From NCBI GenBank assembly GCA_017630735.1, contig JAGBUS010000058.1:1-43454 (forward strand): a DNA stretch of 43,454 nucleotides, given 5' to 3'. The position numbers were made by a program, and so were the translations under genes. The notes below the pieces were generated by a model. The model was given only the letters and a program-made list of their open reading frames with translations. It was not told the DNA's origin and did not search any database. Below, one piece after another: positions 16,014-24,102 of this stretch (position 1 is the first letter of the stretch; every line of letters starts with the position of its first letter). Origin of the DNA: Alistipes sp. (lineage in GTDB: Bacteria > Bacteroidota > Bacteroidia > Bacteroidales > Rikenellaceae).

Positions 16014-17012
16014 ATGAGAAAGTTAATTTTAACAATTTGTGTTGCCGTGGCACTGCTTGGGTGTACAAAGGAGCCTAATCCTGTTGCTCCTTCGGCGCCT
16101 GGTGCTATCAGCTTCGATAGTGTCGACACGCGTGCTGATGCTGGTCTTGCCGACATCCAAGCCAATGGCTTCGGTGTGTGGGCGTTTATGACCAACACTG
16201 CGCAGACTAACTATCCATTGATGTCAAACCGTCATGTGACGTATGCAGGTGGAGAGTGGAGCTACGAGCCTCTTGAATATTGGGTTGATAATACAGTATA
16301 CTCATTCGTAGCGGTATATCCTTATGCTGAAAACCCTACAAACATCGCGGTGGAGAATGGCGTTGTGAAGTTAAGTGTTGCCGAGACACCATCCGATACA
16401 GACTGGCTCGTTGCAATAAATGGTGCTGATACAAATGTTGAGGGCTTTAACACAACGGTGCCTGTGTCATTGCAGTTCCAGCACGTATTGACAAGCGTAG
16501 GCTTGAATATCTGGCGCGATGGTGGTAAGCACCAGAACGACGATATGCGAATTACAAAGGTTACGCTTAGCGGTATGCACAAGGCAGGTAGCCTATCATG
16601 CAATTCTGATACGTGGACGTATACTACAGATAAGTTGACCCAGGAGTATACAAATAGCAACCTCTCGGATAGTGACAATATCGGTGCGTATACAGTGGAT
16701 GAAAATGGCACTATTACGACAGGTGGTACGCCATGTGATCCTTTTGGTGATATGATGTTGTTGCCTCAGACGATTAACGACTCAAATGTTGTGTCGCTTA
16801 AGATTGAGTATGAGCTTAAGCTCAATAACGCGACAACATGGACAAAGGAGGAGTTAGAGGCTGTGTTGCCAGCTAAAACATGGAATGCAGGTAGCCGATA
16901 CACCTACAATGTTGTGTTGTCACGCGTTACCGATATCACAGTATACTACATTTTGACTAAGGTAGACCAGTGGGGTACTCCACAGGTGGGTGGAACAGTT
17001 ATCATTAAGTAA
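16014..17012 (+). CDS. Fimbrillin-family lipoprotein (array member 8, divergent)
   Basis: Pilin-like lipoprotein of 332 residues, clearly more distant from members 2 to 7. Signal MRKLILTICVAVALLGC (Cys17); processing site SVDTR-ADA (Arg40). The usual HLLSKVKF appears as QHVLTSVGLNI, and the TNDLLYA motif is reduced to DWLVAINGADTN. It keeps the family order of a GEWSYEPLEYWV segment, a central strand, a MMLLPQ segment and a late SRYTYNVVLSR strand, ending WGTPQVGGTVIIK. Its place after the tandem stalk-like pilins and before the DUF4906 protein suggests an adaptor or minor subunit near one end of the fibre. This is inferred from order only. Confidence 0.82.
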   Translation: MRKLILTICVAVALLGCTKEPNPVAPSAPGAISFDSVDTRADAGLADIQANGFGVWAFMTNTAQTNYPLMSNRHVTYAGGEWSYEPLEYWVDNTVYSFVAVYPYAENPTNIAVENGVVKLSVAETPSDTDWLVAINGADTNVEGFNTTVPVSLQFQHVLTSVGLNIWRDGGKHQNDDMRITKVTLSGMHKAGSLSCNSDTWTYTTDKLTQEYTNSNLSDSDNIGAYTVDENGTITTGGTPCDPFGDMMLLPQTINDSNVVSLKIEYELKLNNATTWTKEELEAVLPAKTWNAGSRYTYNVVLSRVTDITVYYILTKVDQWGTPQVGGTVIIK

Positions 17013-17023
17013 TAGTAAGAAAA

Positions 17024-18115
17024 ATGAGACGATTTAGCTATATATTTATTCTATTTGCATCGCTCTTCTGCGCTTGCAATGATAACACCATAGATCCAAG
17101 TGGTGACGAGCAGATTGTGGTGCCTACTAAGCCATATATCTACCTCGATGCCGCTGTTAGTACGCGCGGTACTTTGGTTGAGGGTACTACGCTTCCTGAT
17201 AACTTCGGCGTTTATGGCTTCACCTATGCTTTTAACAACGATTGGGACACATATAAGGTAACAGCAAAGCCTAATGTTTTTGCTACAGCACCACAACATG
17301 TAACCTATAGTAATGGTAGTTACAAATATAATCCAATAAAGGAGTGGGATGGTGGAAAGTATACATTTTTTGCATTCTATCCATCAGACCTCAATGTTAG
17401 TGATGGAAATGTTGAGGGTACTCCTTATTTGACTTATTCTCCAAACTTTAACAATGTCGGTAACCATATTGATGTCATGACTGCAATGTTTGAGGATACC
17501 AGTCTCAGCAGTAGCCCATACGTATATTTCGATTTCTACCACCGTCTTTCGGCTGTAGATGTCGTAGCTATGAACTTCTACGAGCATAACTATCAGGGTG
17601 ATAATGACACAATGGTTTCTGAAAAGATTGTTATTGAGTTAGTTGGTCTCTCGCTTGCATTTGAAAACGTGCAGTACAAGACGGCTAAGATATATATGGA
17701 TAAGCGTATTCCATCGGAGCGCACTCTTGCAGATGCTGGCACTAATCCTTCTTATCCGATTTATACTGAAGGCTCAGGTTATGCATTGGCTATTGATTAT
17801 AATACTGATTCAACACTTAAGCCTATAACAGCTTTCTTGGGTAAATCTATGATCTTTATTCCACAGGAGAATAATGATCTTACGGTGACAACAAATATTT
17901 CTTATAGAAAGCGTCGTCCTAATGGTGAGTATTTGATTGACGAAACCGATAACAACAATGTCTTCACCGTAACGAAGACCACTCCTTTCAACCAACCGTT
18001 GAAGGAGGGTAGCCGCTACTTCTTGCAGATGACCTTCACATCGTCGGCTGTCTCTATCTCTATTATCACCTCTGACGAGTGGGATGATATCGAAGTAGAT
18101 TACGAATTTGAGTAA
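17024..18115 (+). CDS. Fimbrillin-like lipoprotein (array member 9, divergent)
   Basis: Pilin-like lipoprotein of 363 residues, 11 nt behind member 8. The signal MRRFSYIFILFASLFCAC offers Cys16 or Cys18 as the lipid site; Cys18 fits the -1 Ala rule better. Thr-Arg site AAVSTR-GTL (Arg48). Recognisable fimbrillin traces are YNPIKEWDGGKYTFFAFYPS, FYHRLSAVDVVAM (the HLLSKVKF position) and the closing SISIITSDEWDDIEVDYEFE. Together with member 8 and the DUF4906 gene it forms a closely spaced three-gene end block (gaps of 11 and 12 nt) with no repeats in it, in contrast to the repeat-rich stalk array. Confidence 0.8.
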   Translation: MRRFSYIFILFASLFCACNDNTIDPSGDEQIVVPTKPYIYLDAAVSTRGTLVEGTTLPDNFGVYGFTYAFNNDWDTYKVTAKPNVFATAPQHVTYSNGSYKYNPIKEWDGGKYTFFAFYPSDLNVSDGNVEGTPYLTYSPNFNNVGNHIDVMTAMFEDTSLSSSPYVYFDFYHRLSAVDVVAMNFYEHNYQGDNDTMVSEKIVIELVGLSLAFENVQYKTAKIYMDKRIPSERTLADAGTNPSYPIYTEGSGYALAIDYNTDSTLKPITAFLGKSMIFIPQENNDLTVTTNISYRKRRPNGEYLIDETDNNNVFTVTKTTPFNQPLKEGSRYFLQMTFTSSAVSISIITSDEWDDIEVDYEFE

Positions 18116-18127
18116 AAAGTATAAACC

Positions 18128-21100
18128 ATGAGATATCTACAATTTTTAGCAGCATTTGTTGCGCTTATCCTTGCAACTGCTTGCGTTCATTCAGAAGTTG
18201 ACGATAGACCTCTCGTCTCGGCTGGCTCAAATGGTCAGTTGCAGGTTGTGGGTCGTATCACTCAGTATGCCGACTGCGATGTTGCCACACGCTCAAAGAA
18301 GGATGGCGACGAGCCTAAGGTGACATCTATGAGCTTGGCGTTGTTCCCTATCCAGGATGGTGCTATCGGCAACTGCGCCTACTACGAGTATAAGGAGGGC
18401 GGTAGCATCGTATTTGTTGTCGACCGCCATGACGATGTTTTCAAGAACTATGCTGATGGCACAGCCTTCGCGATGTATATCTTTGCGAATATGCAGGATG
18501 CTGAGGGCTTCCCTACCACATCGGAGGCTGGCGCAGGTAAGTCTTTGGATTATTTCAAGGGATTTGCTCATACCGTGTCTGTTGATGTCGAGAATGTGCC
18601 TGAGAATGGCTTTCCTATGATGGGCTCTATTGGTGATAATGTTAGTGCTAACGATCGTGACGGCAAGACACTTATTCTTAAGCCTGCAACATCTGCAAGC
18701 AACCCTGATGGTCTGCCAATGATTAACGGTACGGCTACCGATAACCTTGAGATTCCTCTCAAGTCGGTGTATGCTAAGTTCTCGTTTACTATCAGCTCAA
18801 AGCCAGACCAGGAGATTGTGGGTAACAAAGCACCTCGTTTCGACCTTATTAGCTACACTGTGCATAATGTTCCTACGACTGTCGATTCCGATTCATCGAC
18901 AAATAGCGACACCGCTGACGCTGTAATGGAGAATACTACCGATAACGTTATCTCTGGTAAGTATGCTCAGGGTGCTACTGTCGCTACGTTCGACTTCTAT
19001 CTCCCAGAGCGATACCTCACACCTGCAACGGAGGACATTAATGAGGTATTGCCTAATGAGCTAAAGAAGGGTTCATACGATGAGGTTGTCGATAAGGATC
19101 GCGACGGCTACCGCGACGAGGACGAGAAGTATCACCAGCGATTTAAGAACAAGTTGCCTGGCGATGATCAGAAGGCTACATACATCACCATCACTGGTAA
19201 GTACACCGACCACCAGGGTCATGTCTACGATGTTAACTATAACATCTATTTGGGCGGTAACAACACCACTGACTTTAATGTTATACGTAATACACACTAT
19301 ATCAATACTGTCACTATTCGTGGTATCACCAACTCCGATGACCAGGCTCTCAACGAGGATGGTATTGCTATCGACTGGCGTGTTGATGTGGAGCGTTCGT
19401 CGCCTCTTGTTATCAACTTCCGTCGCGAGACACTCCTCGATGCTCACTACGAGGTGCGTCCTTTGCGCTTGCGCCTTGTGGGCGAGTCTATCCCTACTGG
19501 CACATCTGCTACCGTAGAGATTCTCAACGCCGACGGCACAGCTAATGATATTCCAGGATGGATTCGCTTAGAGGCAAGCGGTAGCTCATCAGACCATATT
19601 ACCTCTGGCGTCTCTGCGGGTAAGCGTAAGTACTTTACTACCGACCTTGTGTCTGAAACACTTAAGGACGGCACAACTCTTAGCTTTACTAACCTATCTA
19701 GAGAGAACTCGACTTTGTGGATCTATGTTGATGAGAATACCGATACCAAGTCGCGTGCTGCTATCGTTCGCATTACCTACGAAGATGATGCTAATGGAAG
19801 TACCGCTAAGGACTTTAAGATTGTGCAGAATGGCTTGTATCAGGTTGTAGGTGCTTATAGTGGTAATACCTACTACATCGAGCAGTATGAGGAGTACCTC
19901 TACAACTACGATGCTGAGGAAGACTACGGTCAGACCGAGTGGACAGGTATGCAATGGGGATTGAATAATGTTCAGCTCTCAAAGGAGCATAACTCTTTCC
20001 ATATCGACGAGAATAATGCTGAATGGAATAGCTACGTACAAAATACAGACCTTCTTAAGTACGATTTCTATATCGGAAAGTATGATACGTTTGTAGATAG
20101 TAATAATATTACTGTTCACAACTATGCAGGACAGCATTTTACAAGTGAAATTTTCGAGAATAGCAATGGCAATGTAAAGGAGCTTACTATGGCAGAGCAG
20201 CCAGATGGAGCTGTAGAGTATTGCTACAACCGAAATAAGAGAGATGCAAATGGTAAAGTTGTCAAGGTAGAGTGGTATCTCCCTTCTGCTGACGAGTTGG
20301 AGGATTTCATTGTGCCTGCTTATAGCTCGTTCAAGGAGTTCCAGGATAACTACTACTGGACCTCACAGCCTGCATATATTAGAAATGCGTTCTATTATCA
20401 GTATCGTTATGGTAGCAGTAGATATGATGGTGAGATTGAAGATGCATACGCTTTCGTATCATACGAGGATAATACGAAGTATGCGCGTGCTACAAAGGTT
20501 GTTGCTTTGGGAGGTGATCAATATGCCTTTGCATTAAGTGGTCTGAAAAAAACTCCTGATCAAACTCATGCTATGGATGACAACTGTATAAGTCAAAATG
20601 CACAACTTTTGGATGGTAGCTATTTCAATGTTATGTATGGCTGGTATAGATGGAATACTGGTACAGAGGAGGTGACATTCACAGGCGATGAACATTTTAA
20701 TCCTATAAAAGATTACAATAGTTATGGTTCGCGAATTCACGTCCATAATGGTCACTTGTATGATATGATTCAGGAGGGTTATCATCTTCGTACAAAGTCT
20801 AACCGTGTGCGTTGTGTCCGCAAGGATCCAGCTGCTGTCGAGGAGGAAGAGCCAACTATCGTTGTGGATGTAACATCTCACCGTTGGGAGGATAAGAATA
20901 TTAGCAATATAACTAGTGAGAAGATTAACTTTGTCTTAGTCAATAATACTATTAAGTTATATGTGACTGTATCGTCAAATGTCGTACCTACAAGTGTTAA
21001 GATTGGTGGCACAAATGCCACTAAATATGCGACATCGGGCAACACAACTACTTGGACTGTCGAGAAGACGTGGAATTCGAGAGGTGTTAAGACTATGCAG

Positions 21101-21559
21101 GTAGATGTAAATGTTGGAGATACTACTTATTCCGAGAATATTAGCGTATCAGTTGCAAGCGTTAGCTCTAATGCAGCTACTTCGCTCGATGAGAATAGTA
21201 TGTATGTGATGAGAAATACACAATACACAGCTCAATATCTAACAACGTCGGGCAATAATGTGGCAGCATCATCAGCAAATGCTACTGTAGACTATTATGG
21301 TCTTGTTAAGGTCGAGGGTGACAGCAAGATTAAGAGTGTTGTTAAGAGTACGTACTTCACTGGAACTGATGGAAATGTATCGTTCAATACTAATGGTAAT
21401 GGTACAAGCTATAGTATAAATAAGAGTAATAATAATAGCTATTATACAATATCGTATTCAAATTATTACCTTAAACAGACAGGTAACACTAGTGTCGTGA
21501 TGCAAAATCGTAATAGTGGCAATAATCGCTGGTATTTCTATGAAGTTACGATACAATAG
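18128..21559 (+). CDS. DUF4906 fimbrial lipoprotein with BACON, FISUMP-like and novel C-terminal domains (possible tip adhesin)
   Basis: The largest product of the fimbrial locus (1143 residues) and the last gene before its terminator. Lipobox LATAC (Cys19); Thr-Arg site DVATR-SKK (Arg55). Residues about 40 to 425 match the DUF4906 pattern (SLALFPIQDG, FDFYLPERYLTP, GNNTTDFNVIRNTHYINTVTI, IDWRVDVE). A BACON-like segment follows at about 430 to 575, ending DFKIVQNGLYQVVG. Residues about 580 to 910 resemble a Fibrobacter-type FISUMP/DUF1566 domain: a central EWYLPSADELEDF, YYWTSQP, and the closing RTKSNRVRCVRKD. The last 230 residues (from VTSHRWEDKN) are Asn/Thr/Ser-rich beta sequence; SMYVMRNTQYTAQYL and NNRWYFYEVTIQ recall carbohydrate-binding trefoils, without a firm match. 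Tip adhesin is inferred from size, order and domain types. Confidence 0.85.
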   Translation: MRYLQFLAAFVALILATACVHSEVDDRPLVSAGSNGQLQVVGRITQYADCDVATRSKKDGDEPKVTSMSLALFPIQDGAIGNCAYYEYKEGGSIVFVVDRHDDVFKNYADGTAFAMYIFANMQDAEGFPTTSEAGAGKSLDYFKGFAHTVSVDVENVPENGFPMMGSIGDNVSANDRDGKTLILKPATSASNPDGLPMINGTATDNLEIPLKSVYAKFSFTISSKPDQEIVGNKAPRFDLISYTVHNVPTTVDSDSSTNSDTADAVMENTTDNVISGKYAQGATVATFDFYLPERYLTPATEDINEVLPNELKKGSYDEVVDKDRDGYRDEDEKYHQRFKNKLPGDDQKATYITITGKYTDHQGHVYDVNYNIYLGGNNTTDFNVIRNTHYINTVTIRGITNSDDQALNEDGIAIDWRVDVERSSPLVINFRRETLLDAHYEVRPLRLRLVGESIPTGTSATVEILNADGTANDIPGWIRLEASGSSSDHITSGVSAGKRKYFTTDLVSETLKDGTTLSFTNLSRENSTLWIYVDENTDTKSRAAIVRITYEDDANGSTAKDFKIVQNGLYQVVGAYSGNTYYIEQYEEYLYNYDAEEDYGQTEWTGMQWGLNNVQLSKEHNSFHIDENNAEWNSYVQNTDLLKYDFYIGKYDTFVDSNNITVHNYAGQHFTSEIFENSNGNVKELTMAEQPDGAVEYCYNRNKRDANGKVVKVEWYLPSADELEDFIVPAYSSFKEFQDNYYWTSQPAYIRNAFYYQYRYGSSRYDGEIEDAYAFVSYEDNTKYARATKVVALGGDQYAFALSGLKKTPDQTHAMDDNCISQNAQLLDGSYFNVMYGWYRWNTGTEEVTFTGDEHFNPIKDYNSYGSRIHVHNGHLYDMIQEGYHLRTKSNRVRCVRKDPAAVEEEEPTIVVDVTSHRWEDKNISNITSEKINFVLVNNTIKLYVTVSSNVVPTSVKIGGTNATKYATSGNTTTWTVEKTWNSRGVKTMQVDVNVGDTTYSENISVSVASVSSNAATSLDENSMYVMRNTQYTAQYLTTSGNNVAASSANATVDYYGLVKVEGDSKIKSVVKSTYFTGTDGNVSFNTNGNGTSYSINKSNNNSYYTISYSNYYLKQTGNTSVVMQNRNSGNNRWYFYEVTIQ

Positions 21560-21597
21560 TAGATATACCAAGTTTGCGTTATAAAACATTAATTACC

Positions 21598-21631
21598 AAG
21601 AGGGTGCATCAGTAGATACACCCTCTTTTTT
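21598..21631 (+). terminator. Rho-independent terminator of the fimbrial operon
   Basis: Arms 21599-21610 and 21615-21626 pair over 12 bp with one C-A mismatch around AGTA and run into TTTTTT (21626-21631). It lies 39 nt after the DUF4906 stop. Confidence 0.88.
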
Positions 21632-21653
21632 GTCCTTGCGAGGGTAGAGAATA

Positions 21654-21717
21654 GGTAGTAATAGGGATAATGGGTAAAGAATACCTATCACTACCCATAA
21701 ATACCTATTATTACCCA
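21654..21717 (+). repeat. Two direct and one inverted copy of a roughly 15- to 17-bp element
   Basis: ATACCTATCACTACCCA (21681-21697) and ATACCTATTATTACCCA (21701-21717) are direct repeats with a 20-bp period and two differences. GGTAGTAATAGGGAT (21654-21668) is an inverted copy with two mismatches. They lie between the fimbrial terminator and the next promoter, about 120 bp upstream of its -7 box. This could be a regulator binding array or the remains of a palindromic element. No gene lies between 21560 and 21870. Confidence 0.6.
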
Positions 21718-21813
21718 AAATTACTTTTCCCATTTCCGTAGGGCAACATTATTTATTCGCAATTGAAACAGATATAGTTAATGTGAAAATATTGTGCAAA
21801 ATTATTCGAGGGA

Positions 21814-21847
21814 TTTGACTTTTTTTGAAAATTTATTTATATCTTTG
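21814..21847 (+). promoter_or_regulatory. Predicted promoter of the kinase/FHA operon
   Basis: TATCTTTG (21840-21847) is an exact -7 box. TTTG at 21814-21817 lies 22 bp upstream, slightly long for the -33 element. Transcription would begin near 21854, giving a leader of only about 17 nt before the ATG at 21871. This rules out the GTG at 21847 as the start codon. Confidence 0.6.
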
Positions 21848-21870
21848 TGTTAAAGAAAAAAATCTCAATC

Positions 21871-22701
21871 ATGAAGCGTTGTAATAATTGCGGTTGGTTC
21901 AACCTCGACTCTGTGACACATTGCGAAAAATGTGACGAGGAGTCTTTTGAAATGGTAGTAGAAACACCTCAGGAGAATAGCACTCCTGCGGAGGAGAAGG
22001 TGGCAGAGGTAGCGGTGAGCGAGCCTGAGCCTAAGGCTGAGTGTGTGGCTGTAGAGCCTGAGCAGCCTCAGCAGTGCTGTGAGGAGGTTAAGGAGCCAGA
22101 GCCTGCACCAGAGGTGAAGCCTAAGAACAACTTTGCAAATGCAACAGTAGCTTTCGGAAGTGCTGCCGCGCCTAAGGTGGAGGTGGTGTCAAAGCCTCAG
22201 AATCCAAAGGCGATGAAGGCAACGGTAATGGATGCTTCATCGGTATTGGAGAGCATGGCGTCTTCTGAGCCAGAGAAGCCAGCAGTGGCTGAAGCTCCTG
22301 TGGCAACGTCAAGCTGTCACAAGTGTCGCTATCCGATAAGCGGAAATGTGGAGTATTGCCCTAACTGCGGTGCTACAATACGTAATAACAACCCTCGTGC
22401 GACGGTGAGAACACAGCCTTTGCAGGGTGATATCAGTGCTACGGTATCTGAGCAGTCGGCGGGATTCGATCCTATGAAGACCGTGGCTCTCGGTGCTGAA
22501 GCTCCTGCAAAGCCACAGGCTCCAGCAGCGTCGTCGAGCAACCTTAAAGCTACGGTGCGTGATGTGCCTGAGGAGCTAATCGTGGATAACAAGGAGTGTT
22601 ACAAGTTGGTGCCTGTAGATGCTATTGGCGATCCTATCATCGAGCTAACGCTTGATACAGAGGTGGTTATTGCAGGACGTAGATATAAATTCCAGAAGTA
22701 A
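21871..22701 (+). CDS. Double zinc-ribbon protein with repeated Thr-Val motifs
   Basis: Cytoplasmic protein of 276 residues, first gene of the signalling operon. A GTG at 21847 is inside the predicted promoter, so the ATG at 21871 is chosen. Two four-Cys zinc ribbons are visible: CNNCGWFNLDSVTHCEKC (Cys4, 7, 18, 21) and CHKCRYPISGNVEYCPNC (Cys149, 152, 163, 166). The linkers are low-complexity Glu/Pro/Ala. They carry six Thr-Val motifs: ATVAFG (Thr92), ATVMDA (118), ATVRTQ (178), ATVSEQ (191), KTVALG (204) and ATVRDV (228). The C-terminus ends in a short beta-like IELTLDTEVVIAGRRYKFQK. I infer that these threonines are phosphorylation sites for the downstream kinase and dock the FHA domains, making this a scaffold. 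The stop overlaps the kinase start (TAATG). Confidence 0.8.
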   Translation: MKRCNNCGWFNLDSVTHCEKCDEESFEMVVETPQENSTPAEEKVAEVAVSEPEPKAECVAVEPEQPQQCCEEVKEPEPAPEVKPKNNFANATVAFGSAAAPKVEVVSKPQNPKAMKATVMDASSVLESMASSEPEKPAVAEAPVATSSCHKCRYPISGNVEYCPNCGATIRNNNPRATVRTQPLQGDISATVSEQSAGFDPMKTVALGAEAPAKPQAPAASSSNLKATVRDVPEELIVDNKECYKLVPVDAIGDPIIELTLDTEVVIAGRRYKFQK

Positions 22702-24065
22702 TGATACATTCGTCACACATAGATGCCACGGTAGTGCCAGGTAGATGCGACTGCAAGGCGGGTGATCTCGTTGCCTCGCGTTACATTGTGGAGAAGGCTC
22801 TTGGTGAGGGCTCGTTTGGTGTTGTTTACAAGGTGAAGGATAATGCTGGTAAGCCTTGGGCAATGAAGCTCCTACGTCTGTGGGATGTCCCTTCAACCAT
22901 ACGTCAGCCACTTATCAGCCGCTTCGAGATGGAGTATAAAACAAGTTGTATCAAGAGTAATAACCTTGTACACTCTGTCGATTTTGGCTATCTCAACGGC
23001 AATCCATATATCGTCATGGAGTTCTGTTCGGGCGGCGACCTTACAAAGATGATTGGCGCAAAGAACGTGGATTATGAGCGTATCGCATGTGATGTGTTGA
23101 ATGGTCTCCACGACTTACATATTAATGGTAAGGTGCATCGCGACCTTAAGCCCGAAAATGTGCTCTTCAAGGAGGATGGCACGGCTGTGCTCACCGACTT
23201 TGGTATCAGTGGCGATAGAAATAAGCGAATGACCGAGCGCAATATCTTTGGTCGTCCAACGCAAATATTTGGTACATATGCATATATGCCTCCAGAGCAG
23301 GTTAATCGCGCACGTGGTAATAGCACGGTGTTGCCAACAACTGACCTGTTCTCGTTTGGTGTGATGATGTATCAGATTTTGACCGGCGATTTGCCTTTCG
23401 GTAAGCTGGAGGATCAGAACGACTTGGTATATTATCAGAAGCGTGGTAAGGCAGGAGAGTGGGATAGAATGAAGCTCTTGTCGTTGCCTCATGCTAGAGC
23501 TTGGGATACTCTCATTTCACGTTGTTTGGTATCTGATTTTAAGAACCGCATCAGCTCAGCGCAGGACGCTATAGCATTGGTGCCACGTCAGAGCCAGCGA
23601 TTTGAGACCGTAGCCATGCCTTCAAGTGCACCACAAACGCCACAAAGTGCTGTTAATCAGCCTAATGTTCAGGGGCAGTCACCAACAACTCGCAAATCGC
23701 AGGATAAGTGCTTGCAGGTGATGCAGGGTAAGGAGTTCGGAAAGGTTTATAACCTCACAAAGCTTATCGCCGAGAGTGGACGTAGATTGTTGACTATCGG
23801 TCGTGGTGATGATAACTCAATCATGATTGCTGACTATGATGAGTCATACATGTCGCGTAAGCATTGCACCATCGAGAATTTGGGTGGCTCATATTGGCAA
23901 ATACGTGATGGTCAGTGGGATGGCGAGAGCGGAGCATGGCGAAACTCAACAAATGGCACCTATGTAAACTCCGAGGAGATAGCTGCAAATGGCAAGTTAC
24001 TTAATAATGGAGATATTATCACTATAGGTGACGTTAAGCTAAAATACGACTACGAAAACATTTAA
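22701..24065 (+). CDS. Hanks-type Ser/Thr protein kinase with C-terminal FHA domain
   Basis: Soluble kinase of 454 residues with no membrane segment. The kinase domain (about 27 to 295) has the Gly loop GEGSFGVVYKV (from residue 34), Lys56 in AMKLL, the catalytic loop HRDLKPENV (Asp148, Lys150, Asn153), DFG at 166 to 168 and an APE-like PPEQ. All key residues are present, and it is an RD kinase. A Gln/Ser/Pro-rich linker leads to an FHA domain (about 337 to 454) with Gly367-Arg368, the pThr-binding SRKH (385-388) and NGT (418-420). Thr-Val motifs occur at Thr10 (DATVVPG) and Thr303 (ETVAMPSS). A kinase covalently joined to its own phosphothreonine reader suggests self-assembly or substrate recruitment. 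It is translationally coupled to the zinc-ribbon gene. Confidence 0.95.
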   Translation: MIHSSHIDATVVPGRCDCKAGDLVASRYIVEKALGEGSFGVVYKVKDNAGKPWAMKLLRLWDVPSTIRQPLISRFEMEYKTSCIKSNNLVHSVDFGYLNGNPYIVMEFCSGGDLTKMIGAKNVDYERIACDVLNGLHDLHINGKVHRDLKPENVLFKEDGTAVLTDFGISGDRNKRMTERNIFGRPTQIFGTYAYMPPEQVNRARGNSTVLPTTDLFSFGVMMYQILTGDLPFGKLEDQNDLVYYQKRGKAGEWDRMKLLSLPHARAWDTLISRCLVSDFKNRISSAQDAIALVPRQSQRFETVAMPSSAPQTPQSAVNQPNVQGQSPTTRKSQDKCLQVMQGKEFGKVYNLTKLIAESGRRLLTIGRGDDNSIMIADYDESYMSRKHCTIENLGGSYWQIRDGQWDGESGAWRNSTNGTYVNSEEIAANGKLLNNGDIITIGDVKLKYDYENI

Positions 24066-24102
24066 TTTATAAACTTTAAAACTTTAACCAAAAACTATTT
24101 TT

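Noticed and set aside
21847-21870. GTG-initiated extension of the zinc-ribbon protein
   Set aside because: The GTG overlaps the predicted -7 promoter box, and the ATG at 21871 is followed at once by the first zinc-ribbon Cys pair.
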